In this document: one piece after another, positions 33,958 to 43,694 of the stretch
Layout: each line of letters begins with the position of its first letter
Numbering within the stretch: the first letter of the stretch is position 1
The notes under the pieces: model-generated
Seen by the model: only the letters and a program-made list of their open reading frames with translations
Told to the model about the DNA's origin: nothing
Database searches by the model: none
Translations under genes and position numbers: made by a program
Origin: Microbulbifer hainanensis
Lineage (GTDB): Bacteria > Pseudomonadota > Gammaproteobacteria > Pseudomonadales > Cellvibrionaceae
Assembly: GCF_014904735.1 (NCBI RefSeq)
Contig: NZ_JACZCR010000031.1
Location: forward strand, 186,001-250,000
Length of the DNA: 64,000 nucleotides
Direction of reading: 5' to 3'

Positions 33958-34512
33958 ATGGACCTCAATGACGAGGAATTAATCCGGCGCATCGTCAAAG
34001 ACGGGGACCAGCGGGCTTACGGCCAGCTGGTTCGGCGCTATCAGTCACAGCTGCGATTCTCGCTCCGTCAGCTGTGCGATGGCGACCAGGCCCTGGCTGA
34101 CGACATGGCCCAGGAGGCTTTTATCAAAGCCTACAAGGCACTGCCGGCATTTCGGGGCGATGCGCGTTTCAGCACCTGGTTGTACCGCATCGCCTACAAT
34201 CTCGTCATGAGCCACAAGCGCAAGAATACCCCTGAGGTCAATCAGGAAGCGGTCGACCGGGCGCAGGCAGAGGAAAGTGTCGAAGAGGCCCAGCAACTCG
34301 GTATGGCGCGGGACCTGAATTCGGCGATGGGAGAACTCAGTGATGCACAGCGCCAGGCGGTACACCTGTGCATGCAGCGCGGCTTCTCCCACGAAGAGGC
34401 GGCCAGTATTATGAAGCTGCCACTGGGTACGGTAAAATCCCACGTTAACCGCGCGCGGGCCAAGTTACAGACGCTGTTGCAGGCATGGCGCGAGGAGGTA
34501 GTGAGTGGATAG
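33958..34512 (+). CDS. ECF-type RNA polymerase sigma factor
   Basis: A 184-residue sigma-70 family protein with region 2 (about 25-95; DDMAQEAFIKAYKALPAFRG and FSTWLYRIAYNLVMSHKR) and region 4 (about 125-175; LSDAQRQAVHLCMQRGFSHEEA and LPLGTVKSHVNRARAKL). No region 1 or 3, so it is extracytoplasmic-function type. It ends inside the start of a gene for a small membrane protein with a GTG start (8-nt overlap), as is common for sigma/anti-sigma pairs. Confidence 0.92.
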   Translation: MDLNDEELIRRIVKDGDQRAYGQLVRRYQSQLRFSLRQLCDGDQALADDMAQEAFIKAYKALPAFRGDARFSTWLYRIAYNLVMSHKRKNTPEVNQEAVDRAQAEESVEEAQQLGMARDLNSAMGELSDAQRQAVHLCMQRGFSHEEAASIMKLPLGTVKSHVNRARAKLQTLLQAWREEVVSG

Positions 34513-34882
34513 ATTGAATCAACAGAACAGCAGGTTCGAACCCTTGAGTGATTCCGCATTGCGGGCAAAAGATCCCGATTTCGATGCCTGGCTCAGCCAG
34601 CAGCTGCAGTTCGATGAGCCCTATCTGGACGATGGCGGCTTTTGCGAGCGGGTTATGGCACAGCTCCCGCCGCCGTCGAGGCGCTCCGAGCGCCGCGCCA
34701 CCCGCGCCCAGTACGGGGCGGTGGTTGCGGCCTCCGCAATCGTGGCCTGGCAGTTCCCGTTCGACCAGGTGCTGACCGAAGCAGTACAGCAGACGATCAG
34801 CCTGTATAGCCTGGTCGGGCTGGGTGTCCTCGCGTCACTGGTTGCGATGACCGGCGGTATTGTTGCCGCGCGACGCGGCTGA
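34505..34882 (+). CDS. Small membrane protein, probable anti-sigma factor
   Basis: A 125-residue protein with a cytoplasmic N-terminal part (about 1-65, with DPDFDAWLSQQLQFDEPYLDDGGFC cited as residues 22-46) followed by two hydrophobic segments (about 67-85 and 98-118). No zinc-binding HxxxCxxC motif is seen. Its overlap with the sigma gene and its size suggest a membrane anti-sigma or sigma-interacting protein. No family recognised with certainty. Confidence 0.6.
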   Translation: MDRLNQQNSRFEPLSDSALRAKDPDFDAWLSQQLQFDEPYLDDGGFCERVMAQLPPPSRRSERRATRAQYGAVVAASAIVAWQFPFDQVLTEAVQQTISLYSLVGLGVLASLVAMTGGIVAARRG

Positions 34883-34890
34883 TCCGCCCG

Positions 34891-35307
34891 TTGGGCAGTA
34901 TCGAATATCGTCTGAATCACCCCGTCACGGCGCAGCAGTTCATCGAGCTGCTGCGCCACTCCACACTGGCCGAGCGCCGTCCTGTCGACGACCTGGATTG
35001 CATGCAGGGTATGCTCGACAACGCCGATCTGACTGTCACCGCATGGCGCGGTGACGAACTGGTGGGCATCGCCCGCGCCGTCACCGATTTCCATTACTGC
35101 TGTTATCTTTCTGACCTGGCGGTGCACCGGGATCTGCAGCGCGCCGGAATCGGCCGCAAACTGCAGGCCATGACCCGGGCGCAGCTGGGTCCAAGGTGCA
35201 AGCTCATCCTGCTGGCGGCACCCGCGGCCAACGATTACTACCCACAAATCGGCTACAGCCACAACCCGCGTTGCTGGGTGCTGGAGCCGGATCATTCCAT
35301 TGACTGA
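34891..35307 (+). CDS. GNAT-family N-acetyltransferase
   Basis: A 138-residue GNAT protein: the acetyl-CoA motif A is VHRDLQRAGIGRKLQAM (Q-x-x-G-I-G), preceded by the strand YLSDLAV and followed by LILLAAPAANDYYPQIGY. Substrate unknown. The start is a TTG at 34891, 8 nt after the upstream stop, with no better in-frame ATG upstream of the conserved region; translational coupling with the preceding gene may explain the weak start. Confidence 0.82.
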   Translation: MGSIEYRLNHPVTAQQFIELLRHSTLAERRPVDDLDCMQGMLDNADLTVTAWRGDELVGIARAVTDFHYCCYLSDLAVHRDLQRAGIGRKLQAMTRAQLGPRCKLILLAAPAANDYYPQIGYSHNPRCWVLEPDHSID

Positions 35308-35337
35308 GGCGTGTTACTGCGCCCGTGCCGTGCGCGT

Positions 35338-35811
35338 TTAGCGGCGCTGGCTCAGGTCGATTTCCCCACGCTTGCGCACTGTTATCGACGGCAGTATTGA
35401 CTTGCGCAGCCCCAGTTTTGCTTCCAGCTCATAGGGCACCGTTTCACTCTGGCTGCGGATCAGGTCCATGGCCGCGAAGATCGAACCCACCACACTCGCG
35501 GTGGCATCCACGACGATGTTGTCCTGGCTGTAAGGGGCAATAGGGGGCAGGTTACTCGAAGTTCCCGTGATGACCTTGTGGCCGGCGAGGCTCAGGGTGT
35601 AGTAGAGGCCGGATAGCGCCAGCTCGGAATTGTTGGGATTGAAGACCCTCAAATGGATGCGGAAACGCAGGTCGTTACCCGGACCCGCGGGCAGGGGTTC
35701 CAGCGCGGTGACCTCGACCTCGGGCTTCTGGAAATTCGGTGACAGAGCGGCGCAGCCGCCCATAAGCAGTGTCAGCAGCAGTGGTAACAGGAGGCGGAAA
35801 GATTTTGTCAC
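35338..35811 (-). CDS. LEA type 2-like lipoprotein
   Basis: A 157-residue lipoprotein (lipobox LLMGGC) with a WHy/LEA-2-like beta domain (LRFRIHLRVFNPNNSELALSG region with the N-P-N motif). Such proteins are often anchored to membranes and linked to stress or lipid interaction, without known activity. GTG 35811 was chosen because AAGGA sits 8 nt upstream and the charged n-region starts there; an ATG at 35856 would add 15 residues before it. Confidence 0.78.
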   Translation of the reverse strand: MTKSFRLLLPLLLTLLMGGCAALSPNFQKPEVEVTALEPLPAGPGNDLRFRIHLRVFNPNNSELALSGLYYTLSLAGHKVITGTSSNLPPIAPYSQDNIVVDATASVVGSIFAAMDLIRSQSETVPYELEAKLGLRKSILPSITVRKRGEIDLSQRR

Positions 35812-35900
35812 AAATGATCCTTGGCGGTTTCCCAATTGGTTATTGTCGTTAATCATACCGTCGGGATAATGGCGCTTCTAATAAGAAACGGCCGTACCCC

Positions 35901-37073
35901 ATGAAAAAACTCCTCGTAGTTCTGACCCCGCTTGTCCTGATTTTGTTCGCCGGCTGGAAATGGCTGCTGGTGCCCGGCATTGAAAAGGGGCAGAACCAGC
36001 GTATTGGCCCTGCCGAATATCCTCCGGTCTCCGCGCAGACTGCGGCGCTGCACCGGAAACTGCTGATCGGTGACCTGCACGCGGATAGCTTCCTGTGGGG
36101 CCGGGATCTGGGTGAAGAAAAAGACTACGGCCACGTTGATCTGCCGCGCGCGCGGCGCGGCAACCTCGGCATGCAGGTGTTCACTGCCGTGACGAAATCG
36201 CCGCGCGGACAGAATTACAACAGGAATTCCAGCGAGGCGGACGACAACATCACGCTACTCGCCGTTGCCGAGGGTTGGCCGCCGCGCACCTGGGACAGCC
36301 TGCTACAGCGCGCCCTGTATCACGCCGAGCGCGTTACCCGGCTGGCAACGCGGGTGCCGGAGCAGCTGGCGCTGGTGCGCAGTGCCGCTGACTTGCGCGG
36401 GGTATTGGGCAAGCGGGCCCACGGCAGCGAGCAGATTGCCGCAATTCTCGGCATAGAGGGCTCGCACCCGCTAGAGGGCAGAGTGGAAAACATCGGCGTG
36501 CTCTACGACGCGGGATTCCGGGTGATGGGGCTGCAGCATTTCTTCGACAATGCCCTGGGCGGCTCGCTGCACGGCGAGAGCGGGGCGGGCCTCACCGACT
36601 TTGGCCGCGCCGCGGTGCAGGAAATGGACCGGCGCGGCATCGTGATCGATGTGGCGCATTCCTCCGAGCAGGTGGTGCGCGATGTGCTGGCAACAGCAGA
36701 GCGGCCTGTAATCCTTTCCCACACCGGCCTCAAGGGGATGTGCGATTCCCCGCGCAATATCAGCGATGCACTGATGCAACAGATTGCCGCCCGCGGCGGC
36801 CTGGTCGGCGTGGGTTACTGGAAAGGCGCTGTCTGTGACGACAGCCCGGCACATATTGTCAAGACCATTCGCTACGCCATCGATCTGCTGGGGGTGGACC
36901 ACGTGGCGCTGGGATCCGATTACGACGGCAGTGTGGCAACCGCGTTTGATGTCAGTGAGCTCGACCTGCTGACCGGCGAGATGTTGAAGCAGGGCTTTAC
37001 CAAAGAGGAAATCCGTCGCGTGATGGGGCAAAACATGCGCGACTTCTTCCTCGCCCAGTTGCCCGCATCCTGA
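35901..37073 (+). CDS. Membrane dipeptidase (peptidase M19)
   Basis: A 390-residue zinc dipeptidase of the renal dipeptidase family with an N-terminal signal anchor (LLVVLTPLVLILFAGW). Metal and catalytic residues appear in GDLHADSF (H-x-D), GIEGSHPL (Glu bridge), VIDVAHSS, ILSHTGLKG and LGSDYDGS. It would cut dipeptides, including those with a D-residue at the C-terminal position, in the periplasm. It is a single gene between a divergent LEA-like gene and a mechanosensitive channel. Confidence 0.92.
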   Translation: MKKLLVVLTPLVLILFAGWKWLLVPGIEKGQNQRIGPAEYPPVSAQTAALHRKLLIGDLHADSFLWGRDLGEEKDYGHVDLPRARRGNLGMQVFTAVTKSPRGQNYNRNSSEADDNITLLAVAEGWPPRTWDSLLQRALYHAERVTRLATRVPEQLALVRSAADLRGVLGKRAHGSEQIAAILGIEGSHPLEGRVENIGVLYDAGFRVMGLQHFFDNALGGSLHGESGAGLTDFGRAAVQEMDRRGIVIDVAHSSEQVVRDVLATAERPVILSHTGLKGMCDSPRNISDALMQQIAARGGLVGVGYWKGAVCDDSPAHIVKTIRYAIDLLGVDHVALGSDYDGSVATAFDVSELDLLTGEMLKQGFTKEEIRRVMGQNMRDFFLAQLPAS

Positions 37074-37214
37074 GTGCCTGGTGTGGCGCCGTGCTTCTGA
37101 ATTAACTGTCGCCTGCCGCGCCACATGGGGCGGCAGCATCGGCAGCCGCCACGCCGCGGGAAATCATCAGCTATAAACAGGGTTGGTTCCAGCTACCGGA
37201 ATGCCTTCAGCCCC

Positions 37215-38189
37215 GTGATCGCCGATTGTCTAGCCGCCATTTCTACAGTGTTTCCCCGCATTTACCCGTTGGTGCAAAAAGAGGGGGAAGATAAAAACGC
37301 CCTGCAGGAAATCGCCCCGGAAACGGTTTCCAAGGCGGCGGATACCGTGTTGGGTTCGCTGGACAATATCTGGGAAAATTTCCTCGCCCACACGCCCTAT
37401 ATGATCGCCGGTCTGATGGTGCTGCTGTTCACCGGCGTTGTTGTGTTCGTGATGCGCCGTTTCGGCCGCCACTTCTTCCGCCGCACCACCTCGCGCAAAT
37501 CCCTGCAGGATCTGCTGGTACGTCTGCTGACTATCGCCACCTGGATACTGGGGTTGCTGTTCGCTGCCATGGTGCTGATCCCCGGCCTGACGCCGGCCAA
37601 GATGCTGGGCGCCGTGGGGCTCTTCTCGGTGGCGGTGGGGTTCGCGTTCAAGGATATCTTCGAGAACTTTTTCGCCGGCATCCTGATCCTGTGGCACTTT
37701 CCGTTTGAAGAGGGCGATGTGATTGAATGCGAGGATATTGTGGGGCGGGTGGAGTCGGTCGAGGTGCGCAATACGACTATTCGCCGCGTCACCGGGGAAC
37801 TCGTAATAGTGCCCAATTTGTTCCTGTTCAAAAATCCCTGCCACATACTGACCAACCGGAGAAAGAGGCGGACGTCGGTCGTCGCGGGAATCGCCTACAG
37901 TGAAGACGTCAACACTGCCGTGAAAGTCATAAAAGAGGCTGTGTCAGTCTGTAAGACCGTGCGCGACGATGAGCCATTGCAGGTTTTCCCGGCGGGATTC
38001 GGCGAAAGCAGTATCAATATCGAAGTTACCTGGTGGACGGGTTCCACACCCTTCGCCATGCGCGAGTCTCACGGTGAAGTGGTAGCGGCCATCAAGTACG
38101 CGCTGGACGAAGCGGGTATAGAAATTCCGTTCCCGTACCGGACGCTGACTTTCAAGGAGCCCCTGCGGGTGAAGGGGGAGGGACCCTGA
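37215..38189 (+). CDS. MscS-family mechanosensitive channel
   Basis: A small-conductance mechanosensitive channel with three hydrophobic segments (first near IAGLMVLLFTGVVVFVM) and the pore helix AVGLFSVAVGFAFKDIFENFFAG, whose positions are spread over 23 residues, followed by the beta domain (FEEGDVIECEDIVGRVESVE). It opens under membrane tension to release solutes. The start is uncertain: GTG 37215, GTG 37248 and ATG 37125 are in frame. I give GTG 37215; the segment before it is not conserved-looking. Confidence 0.87.
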   Translation: MIADCLAAISTVFPRIYPLVQKEGEDKNALQEIAPETVSKAADTVLGSLDNIWENFLAHTPYMIAGLMVLLFTGVVVFVMRRFGRHFFRRTTSRKSLQDLLVRLLTIATWILGLLFAAMVLIPGLTPAKMLGAVGLFSVAVGFAFKDIFENFFAGILILWHFPFEEGDVIECEDIVGRVESVEVRNTTIRRVTGELVIVPNLFLFKNPCHILTNRRKRRTSVVAGIAYSEDVNTAVKVIKEAVSVCKTVRDDEPLQVFPAGFGESSINIEVTWWTGSTPFAMRESHGEVVAAIKYALDEAGIEIPFPYRTLTFKEPLRVKGEGP

Positions 38190-38299
38190 GGTACCGTTTA
38201 TGCACGGCTGTCCCGGCACCTGGCGCAGATTTCAATATCATGGTCTAGGCTGACAGGAGTACCCACAGGACTGAGCTTGACTACCTAGCCGAGACAACT

Positions 38300-39757
38300 A
38301 TGAAGCCTCTCTCGTATGTTGCTTGTACGCTGTTACTTGCGGTTGCCGCCTTCAGCTCCTTCCCCTCCGTCGCTGTCAATTCAGCAAGCTCAACGAAGCT
38401 GTCACTACCAGACTCAAATGCGACTCCACACCCGGAATATGTCAAAGCGCTCGCAAGAGCCGCCTACATCTGGGGCTGGCCCATGGTCAATATGATCAAT
38501 CGTCGCAGCAAGATTACACAGGCGCCGGAACCCGGCCTGTTGGATGGTGTGCTGCCGGTCGCGCCGCGGGGACAAATTGGCATGCTGCACGATTACATCA
38601 CCCCCGGTGAGCGGTTTGTGGTGTGTCCCAACCAGGATGTCGTTTATGGACTCGGTTTCTTCGACCTGGATAAAGAGCCGGTGGTTATCCAGGTGCCGGA
38701 CTTTGGCGATCGTTTCTGGGTCTATGCGCTGTATGACGCCCGTACTGACCAATTTGGTGAACTCGGAAAGCCTTACGATACCAAGCCGGGCTTCTATCTC
38801 CTCGCAGGGCCCGGCTGGAAGGGTAAAGTGCCTGACGGGATCACCGGCGTCGTGCGATCTTCCACCTCACTGGCGAACGCGATTCCCAGGGTCTTTATGA
38901 ACGATACCGACAAAGATCGTGAGGCCATCCAATCTGTAATCGACCAGGTTGTCGTTTACCCGCTGACAGAGTTCGACGGGAAGATGAAATCAATTGACTA
39001 CAGCGAAGCACCTGACATCCCTAACCCGGAAAAGTCTGGATCGACAGAAACCAAGTGGGTCGTGCCGGAGAAGTTCTTTGATCAGCTCCCGGAAGTATTG
39101 AGAATCGTGCCACCGCTGCCTGGCGAAGAGGCACTTTACGCGCAGTTCCGCTGGTTGGTGGGAATACTCGAGAAGGATCCAGAGCTTAAAAAGGCCGCGA
39201 TCCAGGAGGCGATAGCGACGGAGAAAGAGGTCATCGCGCCATTTTTCCACTGGAAACACAACGGTAAGCCTGCCGGTAACAACTGGAATCGCTCGGTCAA
39301 CAATGCCCAGTGGGGGCTCGACTATTACGACCGCACCGGCACGGCGAAGTCGAATATGTTCGACAACCGACCCAATGAAACGCAGTACTTTTATACCGAC
39401 TTTGACACCTCAGGCCAGAAGCTTGACGGGTCAAAGACTTATGCCATCACTTTCGCAAAGGGGCAGGAACCTCCGGTCAATGGGTTCTGGTCTTTGACGC
39501 TTTACAACAAAAATCACTTCTTCAGTGACAACCCACTGAAACGCTATTCACTGGGCACGAAAAATAGTGACCTGAAGCGCAACAAAGATGGCTCCCTTAC
39601 GATATACGCCGGTGCTACCTCCCCGGGCAAGGACAAGGAAAGTAATTGGCTGCCGGCGCCTAAGGAGCCGTTCTCCCTGTACATTCGCGCATACTGGGGC
39701 AGGACACCAATTCTCGACGGCTCATGGGGGCCTCCTAAGGTCGAAGTCGTCAAGTAA
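38300..39757 (+). CDS. DUF1254/DUF1214 exported protein
   Basis: A 485-residue exported protein (signal peptide cleaved near VAVNSA) with an N-terminal DUF1254 domain (ending around 240; [18 protein letters not shown] and [20 protein letters not shown]) and a C-terminal DUF1214 domain ([26 protein letters not shown]). The family is common but has no known biochemical role. The codon use seems less GC-rich than neighbouring genes. It stands alone; 260 bp without a gene follow (39758-40017). Confidence 0.87.
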   Translation: MKPLSYVACTLLLAVAAFSSFPSVAVNSASSTKLSLPDSNATPHPEYVKALARAAYIWGWPMVNMINRRSKITQAPEPGLLDGVLPVAPRGQIGMLHDYITPGERFVVCPNQDVVYGLGFFDLDKEPVVIQVPDFGDRFWVYALYDARTDQFGELGKPYDTKPGFYLLAGPGWKGKVPDGITGVVRSSTSLANAIPRVFMNDTDKDREAIQSVIDQVVVYPLTEFDGKMKSIDYSEAPDIPNPEKSGSTETKWVVPEKFFDQLPEVLRIVPPLPGEEALYAQFRWLVGILEKDPELKKAAIQEAIATEKEVIAPFFHWKHNGKPAGNNWNRSVNNAQWGLDYYDRTGTAKSNMFDNRPNETQYFYTDFDTSGQKLDGSKTYAITFAKGQEPPVNGFWSLTLYNKNHFFSDNPLKRYSLGTKNSDLKRNKDGSLTIYAGATSPGKDKESNWLPAPKEPFSLYIRAYWGRTPILDGSWGPPKVEVVK

Positions 39758-40017
39758 CGTATTGGCGTTAGTTGTGGCTGGGGTCGCAATGGGGGCAGTC
39801 CCGGGCCGCTGCCCGCGACCTCCATTTTCCTCTGGGCTGCTCCATAGGCGGTCGATCAATGGTTTGCAAAGATCGATTAATTGCGCGCTCACCTTAGAGG
39901 AACCACTAGAGTTGCAGGATAAGCGCGGCTGGGGCAATTCCCCTACTGAACCGCACGTCAGCTTGAGGTGGTGACTGCGCCCGCCGTTTCGGCAGGCGCA
40001 GCAAGGGGGTGTGCTAG

Positions 40018-40647
40018 TTAAAGTGTGCTGTCCGGCTGGTTCTCCGGGCGGGCATCAACAAATGCGGGAATTTCCGCGCACGCCAACATGATCCGGTGAA
40101 TGGCCGGGTACTCGGCGATATCCATACCGAAACGCTCGGCGCTGTAAATTTGCGGAATCAGGCAGCACTCGAACAGGCCCGGTGCATCGCCGGCGGCGAA
40201 GGGCTGTGGATCCAGCTGTTGCTCCAGCGCGCAGAAGCCCTCGTGAATCCAGTGGCGGATCCAGCCGGTTTTCTCTTCGTCGCTGATGCCCAGTTCGGAT
40301 TGCAGGTAGCGCAGCACGCGCAGGTTCTGGATTGGCTGTATGTCGATGGCCGCGTTGTAGGCGAGGGCGCGGACACGCGCGCGCGCCAGAGGGTCGGCCG
40401 GCAGCAGGGCGGGTTGCGGGTGTGTCTCATCGAGCCATTCCAGAATCGCCAGCGACTGGGTCAACACCTTGTCGCCATCGACGAGGGCGGGCACCAGCCC
40501 CTGGGGGTTCAATGCGCGGTAGGCTTCCTCGCGCTGTTCGTTTTTCAGCAGGTTAACCGGAAGGTAGTCGTAATCCAGGCCTTTCAGGTTCAGGCCGATG
40601 CGTACGCGGTAGCTGGCGGAGGAGCGAAAGTAGCCGTGTAATTCCAT
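40018..40647 (-). CDS. maiA: Maleylacetoacetate isomerase
   Basis: A 209-residue zeta-class glutathione transferase. The N-terminal motif YFRSSASYRVRIGLNLKG contains the family SSxSxRVRI active-site pattern, and QSLAILEWLDE binds glutathione. It converts 4-maleylacetoacetate to fumarylacetoacetate with glutathione. It is third in the minus-strand order hmgA, fahA, maiA, giving the last three steps of tyrosine/homogentisate breakdown. Confidence 0.93.
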   Translation of the reverse strand: MELHGYFRSSASYRVRIGLNLKGLDYDYLPVNLLKNEQREEAYRALNPQGLVPALVDGDKVLTQSLAILEWLDETHPQPALLPADPLARARVRALAYNAAIDIQPIQNLRVLRYLQSELGISDEEKTGWIRHWIHEGFCALEQQLDPQPFAAGDAPGLFECCLIPQIYSAERFGMDIAEYPAIHRIMLACAEIPAFVDARPENQPDSTL

Positions 40648-40688
40648 GTGCTATTCCTTGGTCTCTTATTCTGTTGCGGGAGTGAGTT

Positions 40689-41675
40689 TTATTGGGGGTT
40701 GATGTATTGCACCACCTGCTGGTCGATGCTGCCGAAAATACTCTCGTTATTCTCGTTGTACATACTGATCTGGATCCGGTCGCCGAACCGCATGAACGGC
40801 GTGACCGGTTTGCCGTCGGCAATAATTTCCAACATGCGCACTTCCGCCAGGCAGCAGGAGCCGGAGGAGCGATCGACATTGGAGACTGTGCCGGAGCCGA
40901 TGATGGTGCCGGCGCCCAGAGGCCGGGATTTTGTCGCGTGAGCGATCAGCTGCGGAAAATTGAATGTCATGTCCACGCCGGCATTGGGGGAACCGACTTT
41001 CTCGCCATTCAGTACGGCGTGCAAGTCCAGGTGCACCTTACCGTCGCGCCAGTGGTGGCCGAGCTCGTCAGGGGTCACCGCGACGGGGGAAAAGGCGCTG
41101 GAGGGCTTCGACTGGTAGAAACCGAATCCCTTGGCCAGTTCGCCGGGAATCAGGTTGCGCAGCGACACATCGTTGACGAGCATCACCAGGCGGATATGGT
41201 CCTCGGCGCTGCCGGCATCGATCCCCATGGGCACGTCGCCGGTAATCACCGCCACCTCGGCCTCAAAATCGATGCCCCAGTCCACGCTCGCCATGGCGAT
41301 ATCCCCGGTGGGCGCGAGGAATGTGTCCGAGCCGCCCTGGTACATCAGCGGATCAGTCCAGAAGGATTCCGGCATCTCAGTGCCGCGGGCGCGCCGTACC
41401 AGTTCCACATGATTGACGTAGGCACTGCCGTCGGCCCAGTGGAAAGCGCGGGGCAGGGGACTGTGGCAGTCGCCGGTATCAAACGGAAAACTGGTGACCT
41501 CACCGTTTTGCAGGGCGTCGAAGCGGGCCTGCAGTTTGGGCGCGGTGGTTTCCCAGTGGTCCAGGGCCGCCTGCAAGGTCGGGGCGATATCGGCGGCTCC
41601 GCAGTAGCGGGTCAGGTCCCGGGAGACCACGATCAGTTCACCGTCGCGGCCCTTGTTCAGTGAGGCTAGCTTCAT
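40689..41675 (-). CDS. fahA: Fumarylacetoacetate hydrolase
   Basis: A 328-residue FAA hydrolase. The metal site lies in ASVDWGIDFEAEVAVITGD (E-x-E plus D), with MLVNDVSLRNLI and GAGTIIGSGTVSN downstream. It cleaves fumarylacetoacetate to fumarate and acetoacetate. It is 41 nt from maiA. ATG 41675 chosen since conservation begins at MKLASLNKGRDG; GAAAGG precedes it. The upstream open frame to 41732 looks non-coding. Confidence 0.92.
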   Translation of the reverse strand: MKLASLNKGRDGELIVVSRDLTRYCGAADIAPTLQAALDHWETTAPKLQARFDALQNGEVTSFPFDTGDCHSPLPRAFHWADGSAYVNHVELVRRARGTEMPESFWTDPLMYQGGSDTFLAPTGDIAMASVDWGIDFEAEVAVITGDVPMGIDAGSAEDHIRLVMLVNDVSLRNLIPGELAKGFGFYQSKPSSAFSPVAVTPDELGHHWRDGKVHLDLHAVLNGEKVGSPNAGVDMTFNFPQLIAHATKSRPLGAGTIIGSGTVSNVDRSSGSCCLAEVRMLEIIADGKPVTPFMRFGDRIQISMYNENNESIFGSIDQQVVQYINPQ

Positions 41676-41774
41676 CGTTGTTCCTTTCCTTGTGGTGCTG
41701 GTATCAGGCTGTCCCGCGACAGGGGCAGGCATTGCCGTTGCGAATTCGAATAGGGTTCGGGCGGAGAGTGCCGT

Positions 41775-42905
41775 TTATTTGTTCGGCTGCGCCCAGCTGT
41801 TCACGTACTCCGGTACTTCCACCGCGTGGGCGTCGGGCAATATGTCCCAGGGCGTACGGCTGTCGAGCATCACTGCCACTTCGTCGGTTTCCTTCTTCGC
41901 GTGGGCGGCGCCGGCGGCAAATGCCTTGGGGTGTGGACCGTGGGTAAAGCCCATCGGGTGCAGGGTCAACATGCCGGGATGAATATTGTCGCGGCTGAAG
42001 AATTCGCCGCGATGGTAAAAGATGAGTTCATCGAAGTCGTCGTTATTGTGGAAGAAGGGCACCTTGAGCGCGCCGGGATCGCTTTCGATCGGGCGGGGGA
42101 CAAAAGTGCAGACCACAAATCTGCGCGCCACAAAGGTGGTGTGGGCAGAGGGTGGCAGGTGGTAGCGATGGCTCATCAGCGGGCGGATGTCGCGCCAGTT
42201 GATGCGCACGGCGAGGTTGTCACCCTTCCAGCCGATGGCGTCGAGCGGATTGAACGGATAGCTGATGGTGGAAATCTGCTGGCGCGCTTTCACCTGTACC
42301 TGCCAGGGATCCTCGGTTTGCTGGGCGTGGAAGAGCTCGTCCATGGCCGGCACGTCCAGCATGGCTGGATCGAAAATCGCGTGGGGGCCGGCGAGCCCCT
42401 TATCCGGCAGCTGAAAATGGCCTCCGGTGGCTTCCACCATCAGCAGCTCCAGTGGTTCTTCCGGTTCCAGTCGCCACAGGGTGCCGCGGGGCAACACGAT
42501 ATAGTCGCCATCGCGGATCTCCAGGTGACCGAAGTCGCAGAACAGATGGCCCCGGCCCTTGTGCACGAACAGCAACTGGTCGCCATCGGCGTTGCGTACC
42601 AGGTGATCCATGGCCTCGGAACAGGTCCACAGAGCGACCAGGCTGTCGCTGTTCTGCAATATGGGTTTGTGGTTCCACGGACTGTTACCGCTGTGGGTCA
42701 TCTGCGTGCTATCGAACGCGTGGGGGCGCAGCGGGCCCTGGAATTCACTCCAGCCGGTGGGCGGGTGGCGGTGATAGAAGTGGGTGGCCGGGCCGAAAAA
42801 GCCCTCCTTGCCCATCTCCCGTTCGTAAGTGCCGTCGGGAAAGTCCGCGTGGGCCTGGCGACTGGTGTCACCTTCCATGCGCGGAAAGTTGATCCAGTTT
42901 TTCAT
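41775..42905 (-). CDS. hmgA: Homogentisate 1,2-dioxygenase
   Basis: A 376-residue cupin-type dioxygenase of the short bacterial homogentisate dioxygenase family; it opens the ring of homogentisate to 4-maleylacetoacetate. Iron ligands are expected in FFHNNDDFDELIFYH and in THGPHP near the C-terminus. It is shorter than HmgA of Pseudomonas (over 430), matching the type found in many marine bacteria. First gene of the group with fahA and maiA, divergent from marR. Confidence 0.9.
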   Translation of the reverse strand: MKNWINFPRMEGDTSRQAHADFPDGTYEREMGKEGFFGPATHFYHRHPPTGWSEFQGPLRPHAFDSTQMTHSGNSPWNHKPILQNSDSLVALWTCSEAMDHLVRNADGDQLLFVHKGRGHLFCDFGHLEIRDGDYIVLPRGTLWRLEPEEPLELLMVEATGGHFQLPDKGLAGPHAIFDPAMLDVPAMDELFHAQQTEDPWQVQVKARQQISTISYPFNPLDAIGWKGDNLAVRINWRDIRPLMSHRYHLPPSAHTTFVARRFVVCTFVPRPIESDPGALKVPFFHNNDDFDELIFYHRGEFFSRDNIHPGMLTLHPMGFTHGPHPKAFAAGAAHAKKETDEVAVMLDSRTPWDILPDAHAVEVPEYVNSWAQPNK

Positions 42906-43100
42906 GGGCTTAACTCACTCTGGTTCTGCGCGGACGATGCCGCCGGATAGCAGCGCAAATAATTTGCGTCATATCGGCTTTTCGATACCAAAAATGGCGC
43001 GCAAAGCCGTATAATGCGCGACCGATTTTGTCTGATGACCTGCGCCATGCCGGGGAATCGCCGCGGAATGCCGGCATTCCGGAAAAATTCCGGGGAAAGT

Positions 43101-43138
43101 GGTTACAATTGAAACCAATGTTAGTTACCTTTGTAACC
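43101..43138. promoter_or_regulatory. Inverted repeats between hmgA and marR, candidate MarR operator
   Basis: GGTTACAA (43101-43108) and TTGTAACC (43131-43138) are perfect inverted copies 22 bp apart. Within the right part, GTTAC-CTTT-GTAAC (43124-43137) is a compact 5+5 bp palindrome of the size bound by MarR dimers. It lies 38 nt before the marR start in the 270-bp divergent spacer. Confidence 0.5.
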
Positions 43139-43175
43139 TGATTCAACCCGTGCAACAGCGAGTGCGTGAACCGCC

Positions 43176-43673
43176 ATGACAACTGATAACACCACCGCCA
43201 CCGCGGCTCTGGCGCCAGACGATCTGCGCCTGGAAAAGTTTTTGCCATACCGCCTGTCGGTGCTCTCGAACCGGGTAAGTAACGCGATTGCCGATGCCTA
43301 CGGGACGCGTTTTCACCTAACGATTCCCGCGTGGCGGGTGATGGCCATCCTGGGGCGTTTCCCGGATATGTCTGCCGCCGACCTGGTGGAGCAGACGGCG
43401 ATGGACAAGGTGGCCATCAGCCGCGCCGTGTCGTCACTGTTGAAGAACGATTACATCACCCGCAGTGAGGATCCGGCCGATCGCCGTCGCCAGGTCCTGA
43501 ACCTGTCGGAGCTGGGGCGGGACGTCTATGCGCGTATCGTGCCCCTGGCGCAGCAATACGAGGCCGACCTCATGTCCTCGCTCAGCATCGAAGAGCGCGG
43601 GCAACTGGACAGCATTATAGAAAAGCTGATGGACCGCGCTCAGGCTTGGGCCGAACGCGGTCTGATCGATTGA
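43176..43673 (+). CDS. MarR-family regulator
   Basis: A 165-residue winged-helix regulator. The DNA-binding part runs from about 55 to 115, with MSAADLVEQTAMDKVAISRAVSSL as recognition region and the wing at ITRSEDPADRRRQVL. It is divergent from hmgA and 21 bp upstream of an aromatic aminotransferase gene, so it probably controls tyrosine/homogentisate catabolism, with an aromatic acid as effector. Confidence 0.9.
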   Translation: MTTDNTTATAALAPDDLRLEKFLPYRLSVLSNRVSNAIADAYGTRFHLTIPAWRVMAILGRFPDMSAADLVEQTAMDKVAISRAVSSLLKNDYITRSEDPADRRRQVLNLSELGRDVYARIVPLAQQYEADLMSSLSIEERGQLDSIIEKLMDRAQAWAERGLID

Positions 43674-43694
43674 CGGACGAACAGGAGTATCCGC

